DNA of 64,000 bases. Origin: Pomphorhynchus laevis. Taxonomy: Eukaryota > Acanthocephala > Palaeacanthocephala > Echinorhynchida > Pomphorhynchidae. The number at the start of each line of letters is the position of its first letter. The stretch's first letter is position 1. Below are positions 34,115 through 46,400 of the stretch, piece after piece. Below the pieces are notes generated by a model. That model did no database searches, was not told where the DNA came from, and worked only from the letters and a program-made list of their open reading frames with translations. Where the stretch lies: NCBI GenBank assembly GCA_012934845.2, contig WNNJ02003166.1, positions 1 through 64,000 on the forward strand, written 5' to 3'. Made by a program: the position numbers and the translations under genes.

Positions 34115-34378
34115 ATGAATATAAATCATTTATATTGCAAAATAGTTTTATATTTTTTACTAATTTCCGTCCGTATTTTAAATATCGCAGTTTATACTCT
34201 GTTTAGTTTATTGAGCTGGTCAAACGTATTAAAGAAGATCTTTGCTGGTCAATATCCGCAGTTGCTGAATATCATTATCGATTTATACTTGCACAAATAT
34301 TCCTTCGTCTTTGACGTTTCGTTCGTTTTTAATGTTTATTTTGTTACGTTCGAAACATTGGCAAATATTATATTTTGA
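34115..34378 (+). CDS. Open frame that might hold a further ARFGEF exon (weak)
   Basis: KKIFAGQYPQLLNIIIDLYL is faintly like the RFKAHASFYYPLLCEIMQ block that should end BIG proteins. The best acceptor (ATCGCAG before 34191) has the wrong phase for direct joining to 31691, so another exon would be needed. Hydrophobic, and possibly just an AT-rich chance frame. Confidence 0.2.
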   Translation: MNINHLYCKIVLYFLLISVRILNIAVYTLFSLLSWSNVLKKIFAGQYPQLLNIIIDLYLHKYSFVFDVSFVFNVYFVTFETLANIIF

Positions 34379-35109
34379 AAATAAATTCTCGATGTTTTAC
34401 TTTCATGTAACGTTTATCATAAAGTATTTTATACAAACTGTGACTTTCAGAAATCTCAAAATGATATCTTCTCCGAGACAGAAGAAAGTAAGCAGTTTAC
34501 TAAAATTCGATTATATTAATTATTTTACGCTGATAAGTTATAATTAATTTATGATATTTTGCAATTTTTGAACGATTTTTGACAATTGTTTTTGATTAAC
34601 GCGTTTATATTAGTTGTTCAAGCAAACAAAACAAATTAACAAATTATAAAGAAATTACTAACAAATAATAAATAATTATAAACTAATTAAATAAACTAAT
34701 TAAACATTAATTAGCATTAAATGCTAATTAATCAGTAATTATTATAAACTGTAATTATTGCAATATTGCATTTAAAAAAGGATTATATTACATTAAAATT
34801 AAGCATTTATTTAATGAACAAATATTAAGTGAAAATAACAAAATCCTATTGTTCAAATATGAGCGATACAATTATTTATCACTATAAATTCGAATCTTTC
34901 TTAAGAAATTAAATCTTATATTATAGGAATTGAAATCCTATATATTATAGGATAATATTTTTAAATATGACTTTAATAATAACTATAAATATCAAGGATC
35001 AAACGGTTAGTTCCTTTTTAGTAACCTTCTTTAATTTGAGTTTAATTGATCCTTTGTGATTTGATTTATATCGTTGCCGTCATCTCCGCGGATTACCGAA
35101 ATACTTATT

Positions 35110-36210
35110 AGATATTTGCGAAATACTTCATTAGCGCGTATTTGGCTCTGCTGATATGTTGGATCGAGGAATAGGGGCCAAAACCTGATTACATATCAGA
35201 TACTACTGATAAATTCTATTTCATATACATCGGATATTATTCATTAGTCATTTCATAAAAATTGACTTTTGTTTTATATTTCAATTTTAAATTTTAATTT
35301 TAACTTGGGTCAAAGAGACCAACCATTAGAGACATTCATAAAAGCATTTTATGCATTTTAATTCCAAGCATTTTAATACTAGTGATGTGTAAGCCTTATA
35401 CTACTGAAACTATTGTACATCGTCTGTTATTTATTAGTCAATTCATAAAAATTGACTATTATTTTAAATCAATTCTTACTGATGACCTCTAATCATTATT
35501 CTTAAACATCGTATGTTATTTATTAGTCAATTCATAAAAATGACGTTTATTTTAAATTTCAATTATAAATTCTATCATATTAATTATAAATTAATACAAT
35601 TAAATATAAATTAATATTTATATTTAATTATAAAATTAAATATTTAATTATAATAATATATTTTATTATAAATTCTATTGTATAAAATATTAAATAATTA
35701 TTTATCATTTATCTTTATTTCTATTTATATATCGTATAAAATACGTTATTTAATTATTTATTATCCATCCATAAAATTTTTCCAATATTGATGATATTTT
35801 TATTTTCAGACAAATTTTGACAAAAGTCTATTTTTATTAATTGACTAATAAATAACAGACGTTGTATCAGAATAAAAGTTCAATTTTTATAAATTTATTA
35901 ACGAATAATTTACGGTATCCGACTAAGAATTAGAAGTCATCAGGAGGAACTGCTATGTTATCAGTTTCCGGCTCCTATTCCTTGGCCTAACATAGCACCG
36001 GGGCAAAACACGTGCTAATATCAGAGGAAACACATGACGTATTACCTGTGAAAATATGTATTTTTTTAAATGATTTTATTATTAATTTTATTATTTAAAT
36101 TTTATTTTACATTATTTTTATTTTTAAATAATATAAATCCTTATTCTGATACATCATCTGTTTTTATTAGTCAATTCATAAAAATTGAGTTTTATTTAAA
36201 ATTTCAATTT
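35110..36210. repeat. Family A copies and fragments
   Basis: Plus-strand copy 35120-35300 has CTGATATG and CATATCAG in place of CTGCTATG/CATAGCAG, a paired double change. Fragments of the 3' part occur at 35400-35460 and 35500-35570. A minus-strand copy lies at 35770-36070, and another fragment at 36130-36200. Confidence 0.65.
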
Positions 36211-36423
36211 TTTATTTTTACTTGATATAAATTATATGAAATTTAATTCAAGATCCTTTATTTATCAAACAAACACCAAATAGCGGATATCTTCGCTATT
36301 TGTAACACTTTCATTGTACAAATTGATAACAATATAGAGAAAATAAATAGCCAAAATAAATAGTAGTTTGATATTTGGAACGCGAACTACTTTGAAGACG
36401 CGAAGTTTATTTTCCACACGAAT

Positions 36424-37040
36424 TTATGTAATCAAGAGCCCGGTAGAGAAAGCTATTTTTAGATGTTCTGTCCTACAACAAGTTGTTGCCCACTTACGAT
36501 TTGATCGTAGAGCAGCTGAGTATAAATGATTATTGGTGTGGCATAAATAAGACTGTTCAGTATGCGTTTGAAAAATGTTTGAGTTTGCCTTTTTCTTGAT
36601 AATATTGACTAGAATTGCATCAAATGTAGGCAACTCGCATCCACATATTGATTGAGCTTTACTGTGAATTCTCACAAGCATACTATGCTCTCTTTGGAAT
36701 AATGTGCAAAAAGTTATATAACCGTACGTTAGGATCGAGAGTATGCATGAATTGTAAAATAGAACTAATTGATCCTGGCAAGCTCCTAATCGTTTTAATT
36801 CACGAAGAAAATACATACGAGTTGCCCTTGTTTACGAATATGCTTTCTCCAAGATAGGTTAGATTGAAATGTTAAACCTAAGATTTTCAATTCAGTTACT
36901 CTAGTCAGATCAAAATTAGGAAGTTCGTCTACAAGGATGGATGACTTTAACGAAAATAAAATTATTTTAGACTTGGCCATATTGAGACATAGGCAGTTTA
37001 TATTACACCATTCGAGTAGATTTTCCACTTCGATTTCTAC
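36424..37040 (-). mobile_element. LINE fragment: RT thumb and C-terminal region
   Basis: Minus strand, two overlapping frames: WCNINCLCLNMAKSKIILFS, TELKILGLTFQSNLSWRKH, then YFLRELKRLGACQDQLVLFY and ILSILTYGYITFCTLFQRE. This is the region after the YADD palm of CR1/RTE-like LINEs. A frameshift near 36800 separates the two parts. Different from the LINE at 6.3-9.9 kb. Confidence 0.7.
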
Positions 37041-37049
37041 GACTTTGTT

Positions 37050-37850
37050 AGAATAAAATCCTAATTTAGATACAACCTCTGTTATTTATTAGTCAATTCA
37101 TAAAAATAAACTTATATTTTAAATTACAATTTTTTATTTTAACTTGATTTAAATTATAGAAAATCTAAAAACAATTATTTATTTTATTTTCATATAGCAT
37201 AGCAACTTCATAAAATCTTATAGAATATAAGAATATAGACCGAAACCTGATAGCATAGCAGTTCCTCCTGATGACCTATAATTCTTATTCTGATCCAACG
37301 CCTGTTATTTATTAGTCAATTCATAAAAATGACTTTTGTTTTAAATTTCAATTTTGTTTTTTAACTTGATTTAAACTATAAAAAATATTATAACAATTAT
37401 TTATTTTATTATTTAAAATATATAGTAATATGAAATCTTACATAAAATTATTAAATTATTTATAATTATTTATTATTTAATTAATTTCTATTTATCATTA
37501 TGTTCTATTTATAAATAATTTAATACACGTAGACTCAGTAGATTCTGATCTGATTCATTAGTTATGAGAGAATAAGTCATCAGACAATATTTTAAGGTTT
37601 AACCTTTTCCGTAATAAGTTATCATGAGAGATTTTTTAAGTAATATAACCTGATAACATAGCAGTTCCTACTGAATCCTCTAACCCTAATTCTGATGCAT
37701 CGTATCTTATTTATTAGTCAATTCATAAAAATTGACTTTTATTTTGAATTTCAATTTTTTTAACTTGATATAAATATAAATTACATACAATCTTATATAA
37801 TTATTTATTACTTATCTTTATTTTTATATCAAACTCGTATAAAAAAAGGA
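37050..37850 (+). repeat. Partial family A copies
   Basis: 37060-37160 (3' part), 37220-37400 (from CCGAAACCTGATAG through CATAGCAG and CTGATGACC) and 37640-37800 (from CCTGATAACATAGCAG). The 5' halves are missing. Confidence 0.6.
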
Positions 37851-38600
37851 AGTATCAGTTGGCTGATTTGAAATGTTCTACTGTCATGTTATTATTGACC
37901 TGTAGACTTTGTTTTTCCGGTAATATGACCTCTGGCAGAAATACTGAAACTATGTGTTACTTATACGATATTATTTGCGCTATTTTCAAAATAAATCGAA
38001 ATATTTTATATCGAAATATGAAAGCAAAGATTCCAAAATTATCGATTAATGTTGATCAGTAGTCGAGTGATGTGCGGAATGAAACAACTACCAGGATTTT
38101 AGATAGAATTCATGATCTTTATAAAATATAAATAAAAACATAATAGCATGTATAAGGTTTAAATTAGAATAATATTTATTCATGTTTAAACCTTGTCAAT
38201 TTATTAAAAGAGTATTCCAAAGATAGATTTTGGCAAGCGATTTACCGGAAAGCGAATTATATGGTGAGGTAAATCGAACACTAAATGCTGAAATTTAAAA
38301 TAATTCAGTTATCTGAATAAGTTTAAATTATAAGTTTCAGTTATAAGTTTAAATTTATTCATTTATTTATTTACAACCTAATGTATTCTATAAAGTCTGT
38401 AAGATTATGGATATCTGTGTCAGTTTGTCGTTAATATTAGTTTTATTAAGAATTTAAATTATAGAAAATCTAAAAACAATTATTAATTTTATTATTTAAT
38501 TATTACTTTTTGATTTAGCATTATTGTGTTTTGTTTATTTTATAATTATATTAAATACGTAGACTCAGTTAGCTGATTTGATTACTTATCCAAAAAGTAA
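37850..38600. other. AT-rich stretch, nothing recognised
   Basis: A 67-residue open frame at 37859 has no recognisable similarity. The rest is non-coding A/T-rich sequence. Confidence 0.5.
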
Positions 38601-38610
38601 TTACTTATCA

Positions 38611-38653
38611 AATTCCCATTTGATTCTCATGGAATCAAATGGGAATTTGATTA
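38611..38653. other. Perfect palindrome
   Basis: CAAATTCCCATTTGATTC and GAATCAAATGGGAATTTG form an 18-bp stem around TCATG. Confidence 0.75.
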
Positions 38654-38657
38654 TCAA

Positions 38658-38900
38658 TTAGGAATGCTCATGTAAAAATATGTTTCTTGTAAATTTAAAC
38701 ATGTCATCTTTACGATATAAATTAAAAGTAGTTTTAGTTAATGTTAATTTAATGTTCATATCTAGATATACACCTTCTTTATCATTAATATTGGTTTTGT
38801 TAAGAATAAGGCTTTCTGAATAAATGTGCTCACTAATTGAATAAAAATTATTAGAATTAAATACACATATATCATCAATGTATCGAAACATATATTTCAT
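38658..38900 (-). pseudogene. Penelope-like reverse transcriptase fragment with YIDD
   Basis: 80 residues on the minus strand: [40 protein letters not shown], then [22 protein letters not shown] is the catalytic palm motif. The HEHS end overlaps the fragments at 17.7-18.9 and 30.5-31.0 kb, so all derive from one family. Assignment to Penelope-like elements rests on the RYIDD...LNKTN...YLD pattern and on the tandem organisation. A different RT clade is possible. Confidence 0.6.
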
Positions 38901-39197
38901 ATATTTATATATGAAATATATAAATTTATATATTTCTATATTTTCCGTTTTAGAACTTAAATTTAGATTTAAGTTTAATTTAAGTTTATTTTAATTTTAA
39001 AATATAGAAATATTTTATAAAATCTTATAAATTATCTATTATTTATATATAATATAAATAATAGATCGTAATACTATCTATTATTATATTGATCTGATTT
39101 GTTCTTATTGATGAATAATCTTTGCATGAAAATTACAAAATATTTTCATTGTTTTGTTATTACAAACATTTTTACGTTAATTAAATTTCTTTTGAAG

Positions 39198-40446
39198 GTA
39201 TTGCTTATGGGTAAAGGTGGAAGCGGTAAAACAAGCATGCGATCAATTATATTTGCTAATTATCAAGCACGAGATACACGCCGTTTACGTCCTACCTGTA
39301 AGCTTTATCAAAAATTAAGATTTTTATCAAAAATCTTATTATTTTTTAAAATCTCAATTGATAAAAATTTTTATCAAATATTCATTGTAAAAATCTTAAT
39401 TACAAAATTATGAAATTAATTATTTGACTAATAACAATTAATTATTTGTAATTGATTATAAGATTATGTAATAATCTAGTGTGTTTCAATTACAGAATTA
39501 AAAATTGGTTAAGTACAAAACCACCCTTTTTATTTTTTATATTTCAATTTTTTATTTTTTTATTTATGATAAATTGTAATAATACACCTTTTGTATTTTA
39601 AGTATTTCGTCTATAAATATCTATATTATTTGTACAAATATTAATTATGTTATTTTAATGATTTGTTTTACTTACATTTAAGTGGGAGCTGAGCAATCCT
39701 ATGTTAGATTTCTTAATATGGTTTTAAATCTATGGGATTGTGGCGGGTAATTCTTTTGTTTTTAGTGTTTTCGTAATACACTATTTTCGTTCGCAGCCAA
39801 GGAGCATACCTGGGTAAATATTTTACAGCATCAGAGAATAACATCTTTAAAGATGTCGAAGTTCTGATCTATGTTTTCGACGTTGAATGTAGAGAAGATG
39901 TGACTGATATGAAATATTACGAACTCTGCTTGGATAGTTTGGCACAGGTACTACGTTTATTGTCCTTGGCTCGATTATTGTTCTCTATTTTCATTTCTAG
40001 TTTGCCCCTAAGGCAAGACTCTTTTGTCTAGTACATAAAATGGATCTTATACCTCCAGAACAACGTGAAACTGTAAGCTGTCTATTTATTTTATAATGAA
40101 GAAAAACGCACAAACGCTGATGTATACAATTATTATTTATAAGATAATTTCAGTTTTTTAATATTTATAACAAAAGTAAAATGATCATTTATCTTTTATA
40201 AGCTAAACTCATTTTAATAACGATCAAGGCCTTAATTTATGCAGTTTGTTGATTTAACATTTTCTTGTATTTTCAAAATACCCATATATTTAGCAATATG
40301 TATTTTTCTTCTTTTCAATTTCCGAAGCTCTTATTGAAACAATGTTTTAGATCTTTAGACTTAAAGAAAAGGAGCTCATAGATAAAACAGCACCTCGAAG
40401 TTGTGTGTGCTTTCCGACATCAATATGGGACGAAAGTCTCTACAAG
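39198..40446 (+). CDS. RRAGA: RagA exons 1-5 of those seen (G domain)
   Basis: Five exons with introns of 385, 50, 53 and 278 nt. They read [20 protein letters not shown] through [41 protein letters not shown] and [13 protein letters not shown]. Acceptor before the first is TTTTGAAG. Confidence 0.94.
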
Positions 40447-43400
40447 GTAATATATTTCTTACATATGTTGTTCAGCAAGCATTAAAATTTGATTATATAT
40501 AATCGCTTATTCCTTTTTTGATTCGGTGTTCAGAGAGGACATCTCACAAAGATACATTTCATTCATTCCATTGATACTCTACTTTAAATTACATAATTGT
40601 AACTGTAAATATAATTTCGTATTTGGTATATATTATATATGACTTAATTTGTTTATTCATTACTATTTGCTTATTTTGATGCTTAATATTTTTAAATAAT
40701 AATTTATTTTTACACAAAAAATGAATTGTCTCATATGAAAAATGCAACCAACATAAATTTTGCTTTTAAACATTATTTGTATGCTTTCGATAATATATTA
40801 GTTGGTATATGAATTTTAGCTGGTCAGCTAAACAAAGTGTTTTTTTTTCATTTAATAACTAAAGAATTACGTCAATTAATACTTGTTATTTATTTGATAA
40901 ATTAATATAAATGCGCACTATATTATAATATGTAAATTATTTATTAATAATGTAATTCAAGATGTTTTGTGTATGAAATATTGTTAATTTACTGTCAAAA
41001 TGTTTTTCAGCATTTACAAATGATGATGAATTAATTGCTTAGAGAGATTAACAATGCTATTATTATATCGAGCACTTTGCTAGATATTTATTGTAATCAG
41101 GTCGATTTATTAAATTATATTACTACAATTTAAATTTTTTACTAAACAATTATTTATTATTCAACATTTATTATTTATAAATATTTTATTATTTATTATT
41201 AGATTATTAAATTTTGATTTATTATTATTTTTTTCTATACATTTTATAATTATATTAAATACGTAACTTAGCTGATTTGATTTATATATTTGTGCAGTCA
41301 TTGTTATAATTGAAACTTTTTGATGACATTGCACGTTGCCAATGTTTATATGTTTTATGTTCGACTCGTCAGCAAACGTCAAAACTATTATACAGTCGCA
41401 AACTGCCAGCACCATATATTATTGTGTAACTTCTAATATTAAAATATTATTAGGAATAATAAAATAGAAAATGAAACTGCTAATAATCGGGCAGTATTGA
41501 AGCGATCGGCATTCTCCAATAGCCTGCGGCGCGACACTTCGTTAATTTGACAAGATAATCCTCGTTAATTTGTTTGCGGATTTCCTACATGTTGCGGAAT
41601 AATAGATTTAACGAATTCGTACCCAGGGAATTTATAGGGTCAAGGTTTAATTGGCTAGCGACAGTGTCTACACTGGACAGGAAGGCTGCCTGAGAGTGTT
41701 GGAAGCAGCTTCGAAGGCCCAGTCCTCCCAAAATAGGAAATTATTTTTTAACAAATTTCCAAAATAGGAAATTATTGTTCACAAATTTTCGACTATTGCA
41801 ATAGTCGCTTTCAAGCGTTGTTTTTTTATATAATTGTATTATAATTATATATTTACTTATACTCTTTGGTTTTGTAATTTGATCAACAGTAAACTATAAA
41901 AATTAAATATGGATCTTTTATAAATTGACAAATGTCCAATGATACGTTCAATGTGATATTCAATTGTTCAAGGCGTTTAAACACCGATAGGAATAATAAA
42001 ATAAGATTTTATTGTTTACAAATGTTCGTCCTTTTCGAGTATTATGTCATTTTAATTTTTTCAAGTGCAATAGTCCTTTTCAGGTTTTAAACACTTAAAA
42101 AGTTAAAAGTTCTGATTATTAAACTGATTACAATTGAATAATCCTCGATAATGGTGTGTCCACGTATCACCGAAATATTGGATCTAAATTTGGAAATAAA
42201 TAACGACGTCTCATCGCCTGATTCACAAAAAATTATTGTTCACAAATTTTCGACCATTGCAATAGTCGCTTTCAAGCGTTATGTTTTTTAAACTTGAGCA
42301 CATAACACAAGTTTTAAATAACATAATACAAGTTTTAATATTAAAGCAGTTGCAGATATAAATCTCTTCTCTGTGATCATCGCAAAATTTTAATTTCAAT
42401 ATCAGCAGCAGTCACCTTTCCATAATTTTTTATTGTCCAATGATAAGTTCGATATTAAGACGTTTAAACATTGAGAGTTACAATAAATAAGAAATTATTG
42501 TTCACAACAAATTTATAAATTTATATAAATTAATTTGTATTAATTTTTATTTAAGAATTAATATAAATTCATGAGTTGATATATTTGTGCAGTCATTGTT
42601 ACAATTAATTTTTTGATGACACCGCACGCTACTTTGATTCTATCTATAAGCCAACATTTCAGTGTTGGTGAACCTCATCCAATACCTACATTTCACGTTT
42701 TGTCAAATAAAGAATTTTTACCTACATATAAATACAATATTGACTAAATGAAATTTTTCAACTGTATTTGTAAATGCTGAAATAAGTCACTCTAAATTGC
42801 CAATACTTTTGCTGTATTAGCAATAAAATTGATGGCATTTAATTTAAATGATTTCAATTAAATTTGCAAATAATTTGCAATTAAATTTAGAATCGATGTG
42901 AAAATTGGTATGCGTCCAAATTGAAGGTAGCACATTCTCCTACCAAAACTATTTAATTTGAAAAAATCAAATCTACTAAATGAAATTAAATACGATTAAA
43001 GACGTTTCACGTTTCGGTCTTATTAATTTTTGGGTGACGATCACACGTCTGCTTCATTAACATTTTGTAGTGAATAAGGTATATTGGCTTATACTTATTG
43101 GCTTATACTTATTGGCTTATAGGTATCTATAAGCGAATATCAGTACGCTTCATTTTAGTATTGAAGGTAGATCCCTCCCCTACCGACGTTGATTTAATTT
43201 GAAATCAGAAATGATTTCAATTAAATTTGCAAAATGTAAGACAAATTTCAATTGTAACAATGACTGCACAAATTTATCAACTCATAAATTTATATTAATT
43301 TTCAAATTAAATATAATTTACAATAATATACAAATAAACAAATAATGGCATTCGATTTATCTGCTTACGACGTTCCGTAAGCAGATAAATCCGAATAAAT

Positions 43401-46400
43401 GCAGGCTTGTCATTTAGCTTTTGCCTTGCAAATGCTTTTGCCTTGTTAATCAAGACCAGTAAACACTAATTAATTCAATATATCATTGAAATATGAAATA
43501 TTGAATTATGAAATGTCATGACACTTTAAAGTTGGACATTAATTTTGATCTACCTAAGAATTACACCTACACTTTTTTTACGATCGTTACCCATTGGATT
43601 GGATGTAACACCTTCAGTGAAGGTGTTAACCCCCGTTTATCGGGGGACGGTCATAAGTTAATGACCGTCCCGCGATGAGGATTTCTTTCCTCATATAAAT
43701 GCACTATATACGTCTTAAATTATGAAAAGCTCAAAAGATCTGTTTAATACGCGAACTAACGCTTCTTTAAGTATCAAGGAATACATGTATTGCATTTACG
43801 TCTGCAATATTTTCAGTTGATTGCTTACTAAAAGTAAAACGAAACTTAACTATTCGTTTATTTCATTATATTTTATTTTATATGTACGCTATTCGCGTAT
43901 GTTTCAAAATGTTTTTGTTGAATATAAATTGTATCATTGATTATACCTTATAGTCGCTTATAGCCATTTAGGCATGGTCACGAATTGTATACATGTTAAT
44001 TCCTAACATTGAATCGATTGAGCGCAAACTGTACCGATTAGCTGGAATCTTAGAGGCTGATGAAATATTGCTCTTTGAAAAAGCAACATTTTTGGTAATA
44101 ATAGTGCATTATTAACAATCTGTTTTTACATGAGTGATAAATTAACCAATGCCTTGAACAAATTTATATTTTTTGCATAATTTTAAAATTCGTATATTCA
44201 CCTACGTTTATTTGCTTCTCTTATGCTACACATACCTCTTCACTTAACGAATTTCGGCGTCAATCTCTAAATATCACTGCTCCTCTACTTTGGAATTCCC
44301 TACCTGATCACCTGCGATCTTCGTATTCACTCCCTTTCTTCATATAGCAACTACGTTCTATGCCTAAACGAGTTACTTTTTCTAAATTTGTGGCTTGTTG
44401 GCACACAGTCTCTGTGCATTTGCCACATTAAAAATTTTCCTTTATCTAAACTTTGTAATATATCATTTTCTAAGTTGGTGCTGCAAAAGCTTATTTTTGA
44501 TTATAACAAAATAAATTAATATATTAATTAAAATAAATATATAGTATATAATATATTATAATATATAATAATATATTATGTAAATATGTATTATATTATA
44601 TACTATATATTATATAATATATTATATATTAATATAAAAAAACTTATTATTAAAAATTTAATATAAAAAAAACTTTCTTATTTATTGACAAAATATATTA
44701 TTGTTTTATTTAGTTAATCGTTACAGTTATTTATTATTAATTGCATGACTATATATTATTTACTTAATTTTTTAGTAAAGTAATCACGGCAAAATATTAC
44801 ACCCTTTACGGAATCTTCTTCCTCAACTTATCTCTCACAGAGGGGTTGCTGCTGCCAACAACTTCTATCACAACGAACGATTTTGGGCCATCCCGTGTCC
44901 TGTATCGGTCGCTATTCCCAGGGCCTTCATATCAATCACTTCCCTGCTTCTTCCTGTCATTGATCCGACGTTTAGGCTAGCCATTCGATGTCTCGCTAGC
45001 CCTATTCTGATGGCCGTGACTACTTGCTTCTTTTTATTGTTCGCAAACCCGGGCGATGGACATGCGCGTCGCATTCGAGGTACGCCTTAACTCGATCGTT
45101 TCATTGTGAATGTGCTGGCATGTTTCGTTCTGGCAGGTTTTTACAGTCGGATGCCCTTCCTGACGCCAACCCTCCTCCTTTTTTAGCCGAGCTTGGTAAT
45201 CACGGTAAAATATTACACCCTCTACGGGATATTTAACTTTAACAGAAATTAAATATAATAAATGTATTTTTTTATTTATAAAAAAAAGAAATATAAAAAA
45301 AACAAAAAATTTAAACAGCTAAACACACATTCCAGATTTTTCCTGTCAGTTCCAGATTTTTCCTGTCAGCTCCAGATTTTTCCTGTCAGTTCCAGATTTT
45401 TCCTGTCAGTTCCAGATTTTCCCTGTCAGTTCCAGGGAAAGATCAATAAAAGATCATGCCTAAAAAGCTCGATCTCAAACCAATAATACTGATCACGCAT
45501 CTTCCACATCGGAATGCAATGATCGTTATACAAGTTTGGAAGTTGGATGCGATTGTAACAACTGTGACGTCTGGACCTTTGTATGAGTGAATATATCCGA
45601 CAGCTCGGTTTATCAAAGTAAATGGTTTACGTGTGGGTTTTGTTTTTAAGTAAAACTTTCACAGCTATCCTGCTCATCCACTTCTGTCTCAAACAAGGCC
45701 ACTCAGACCGATACTCTTTTTGACGTTTCTCTCGCATCAACATTTGACTTCGCATCGTATAATCCCGTTCTTGAAATTCTCTAACACACTCTTCTCGTTT
45801 AACTACGGATAAAACTTCCCTTTATCTTCATCTTTCTAACATTAATTCCTTCATCTCGTAATTTATTTTTCCTATTCCTCCCCACATCTAAATGCATGTC
45901 ATACCTCTTTCTTCTATTCCCGTATTCCTTACCTTACCTCCACCGTATAACTTCTAAATAATTTACATCCTTTCGTCAAAATCATCTCCAGTAACATCTC
46001 CGATCAACCGATTCAACAATCCTGTTCCTGTCACACATGATCCAACCATATCACTTGTCAATAATTTACATCCTTCCGTCAAAATCATCTCTAGTAACAT
46101 CTCCGATCAACCGATTCAACACTCCACTTCTGTAACACATGATCCAAACTATCTTAATTCGTCACTTAGCACCCCTGTCATTCCCACGTTTATCTGCTCT
46201 TCCGCCTCTACTCCTACCAGGTCTGTCCATCCACCACTACGTAATCGTTTTCCTTCGCGCGATCGATGCATTATCATATCTAATTTAAAGGTTTCTGGAT
46301 ATGCTTCTCCACAATCTCGCCTCGATGATGATGTATCTGCTTTCAGGCCTATCCTAGCAACCATTATTCCTGGTGATAACCCATCCCTCTTCAATAATAT

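Noticed and set aside
34451-34487. Small exon between TTTCAG and GTAAGC (KSQNDIFSETEE)
   Set aside because: Good splice-like ends, but no similarity to BIG or RagA and no frame test possible.
39099-39197. Hydrophobic N-terminal leader on RagA
   Set aside because: Rag proteins start a few residues before the P-loop; a good acceptor (TTTTGAAG) lies exactly at the conserved start, so the leader is most likely intron.
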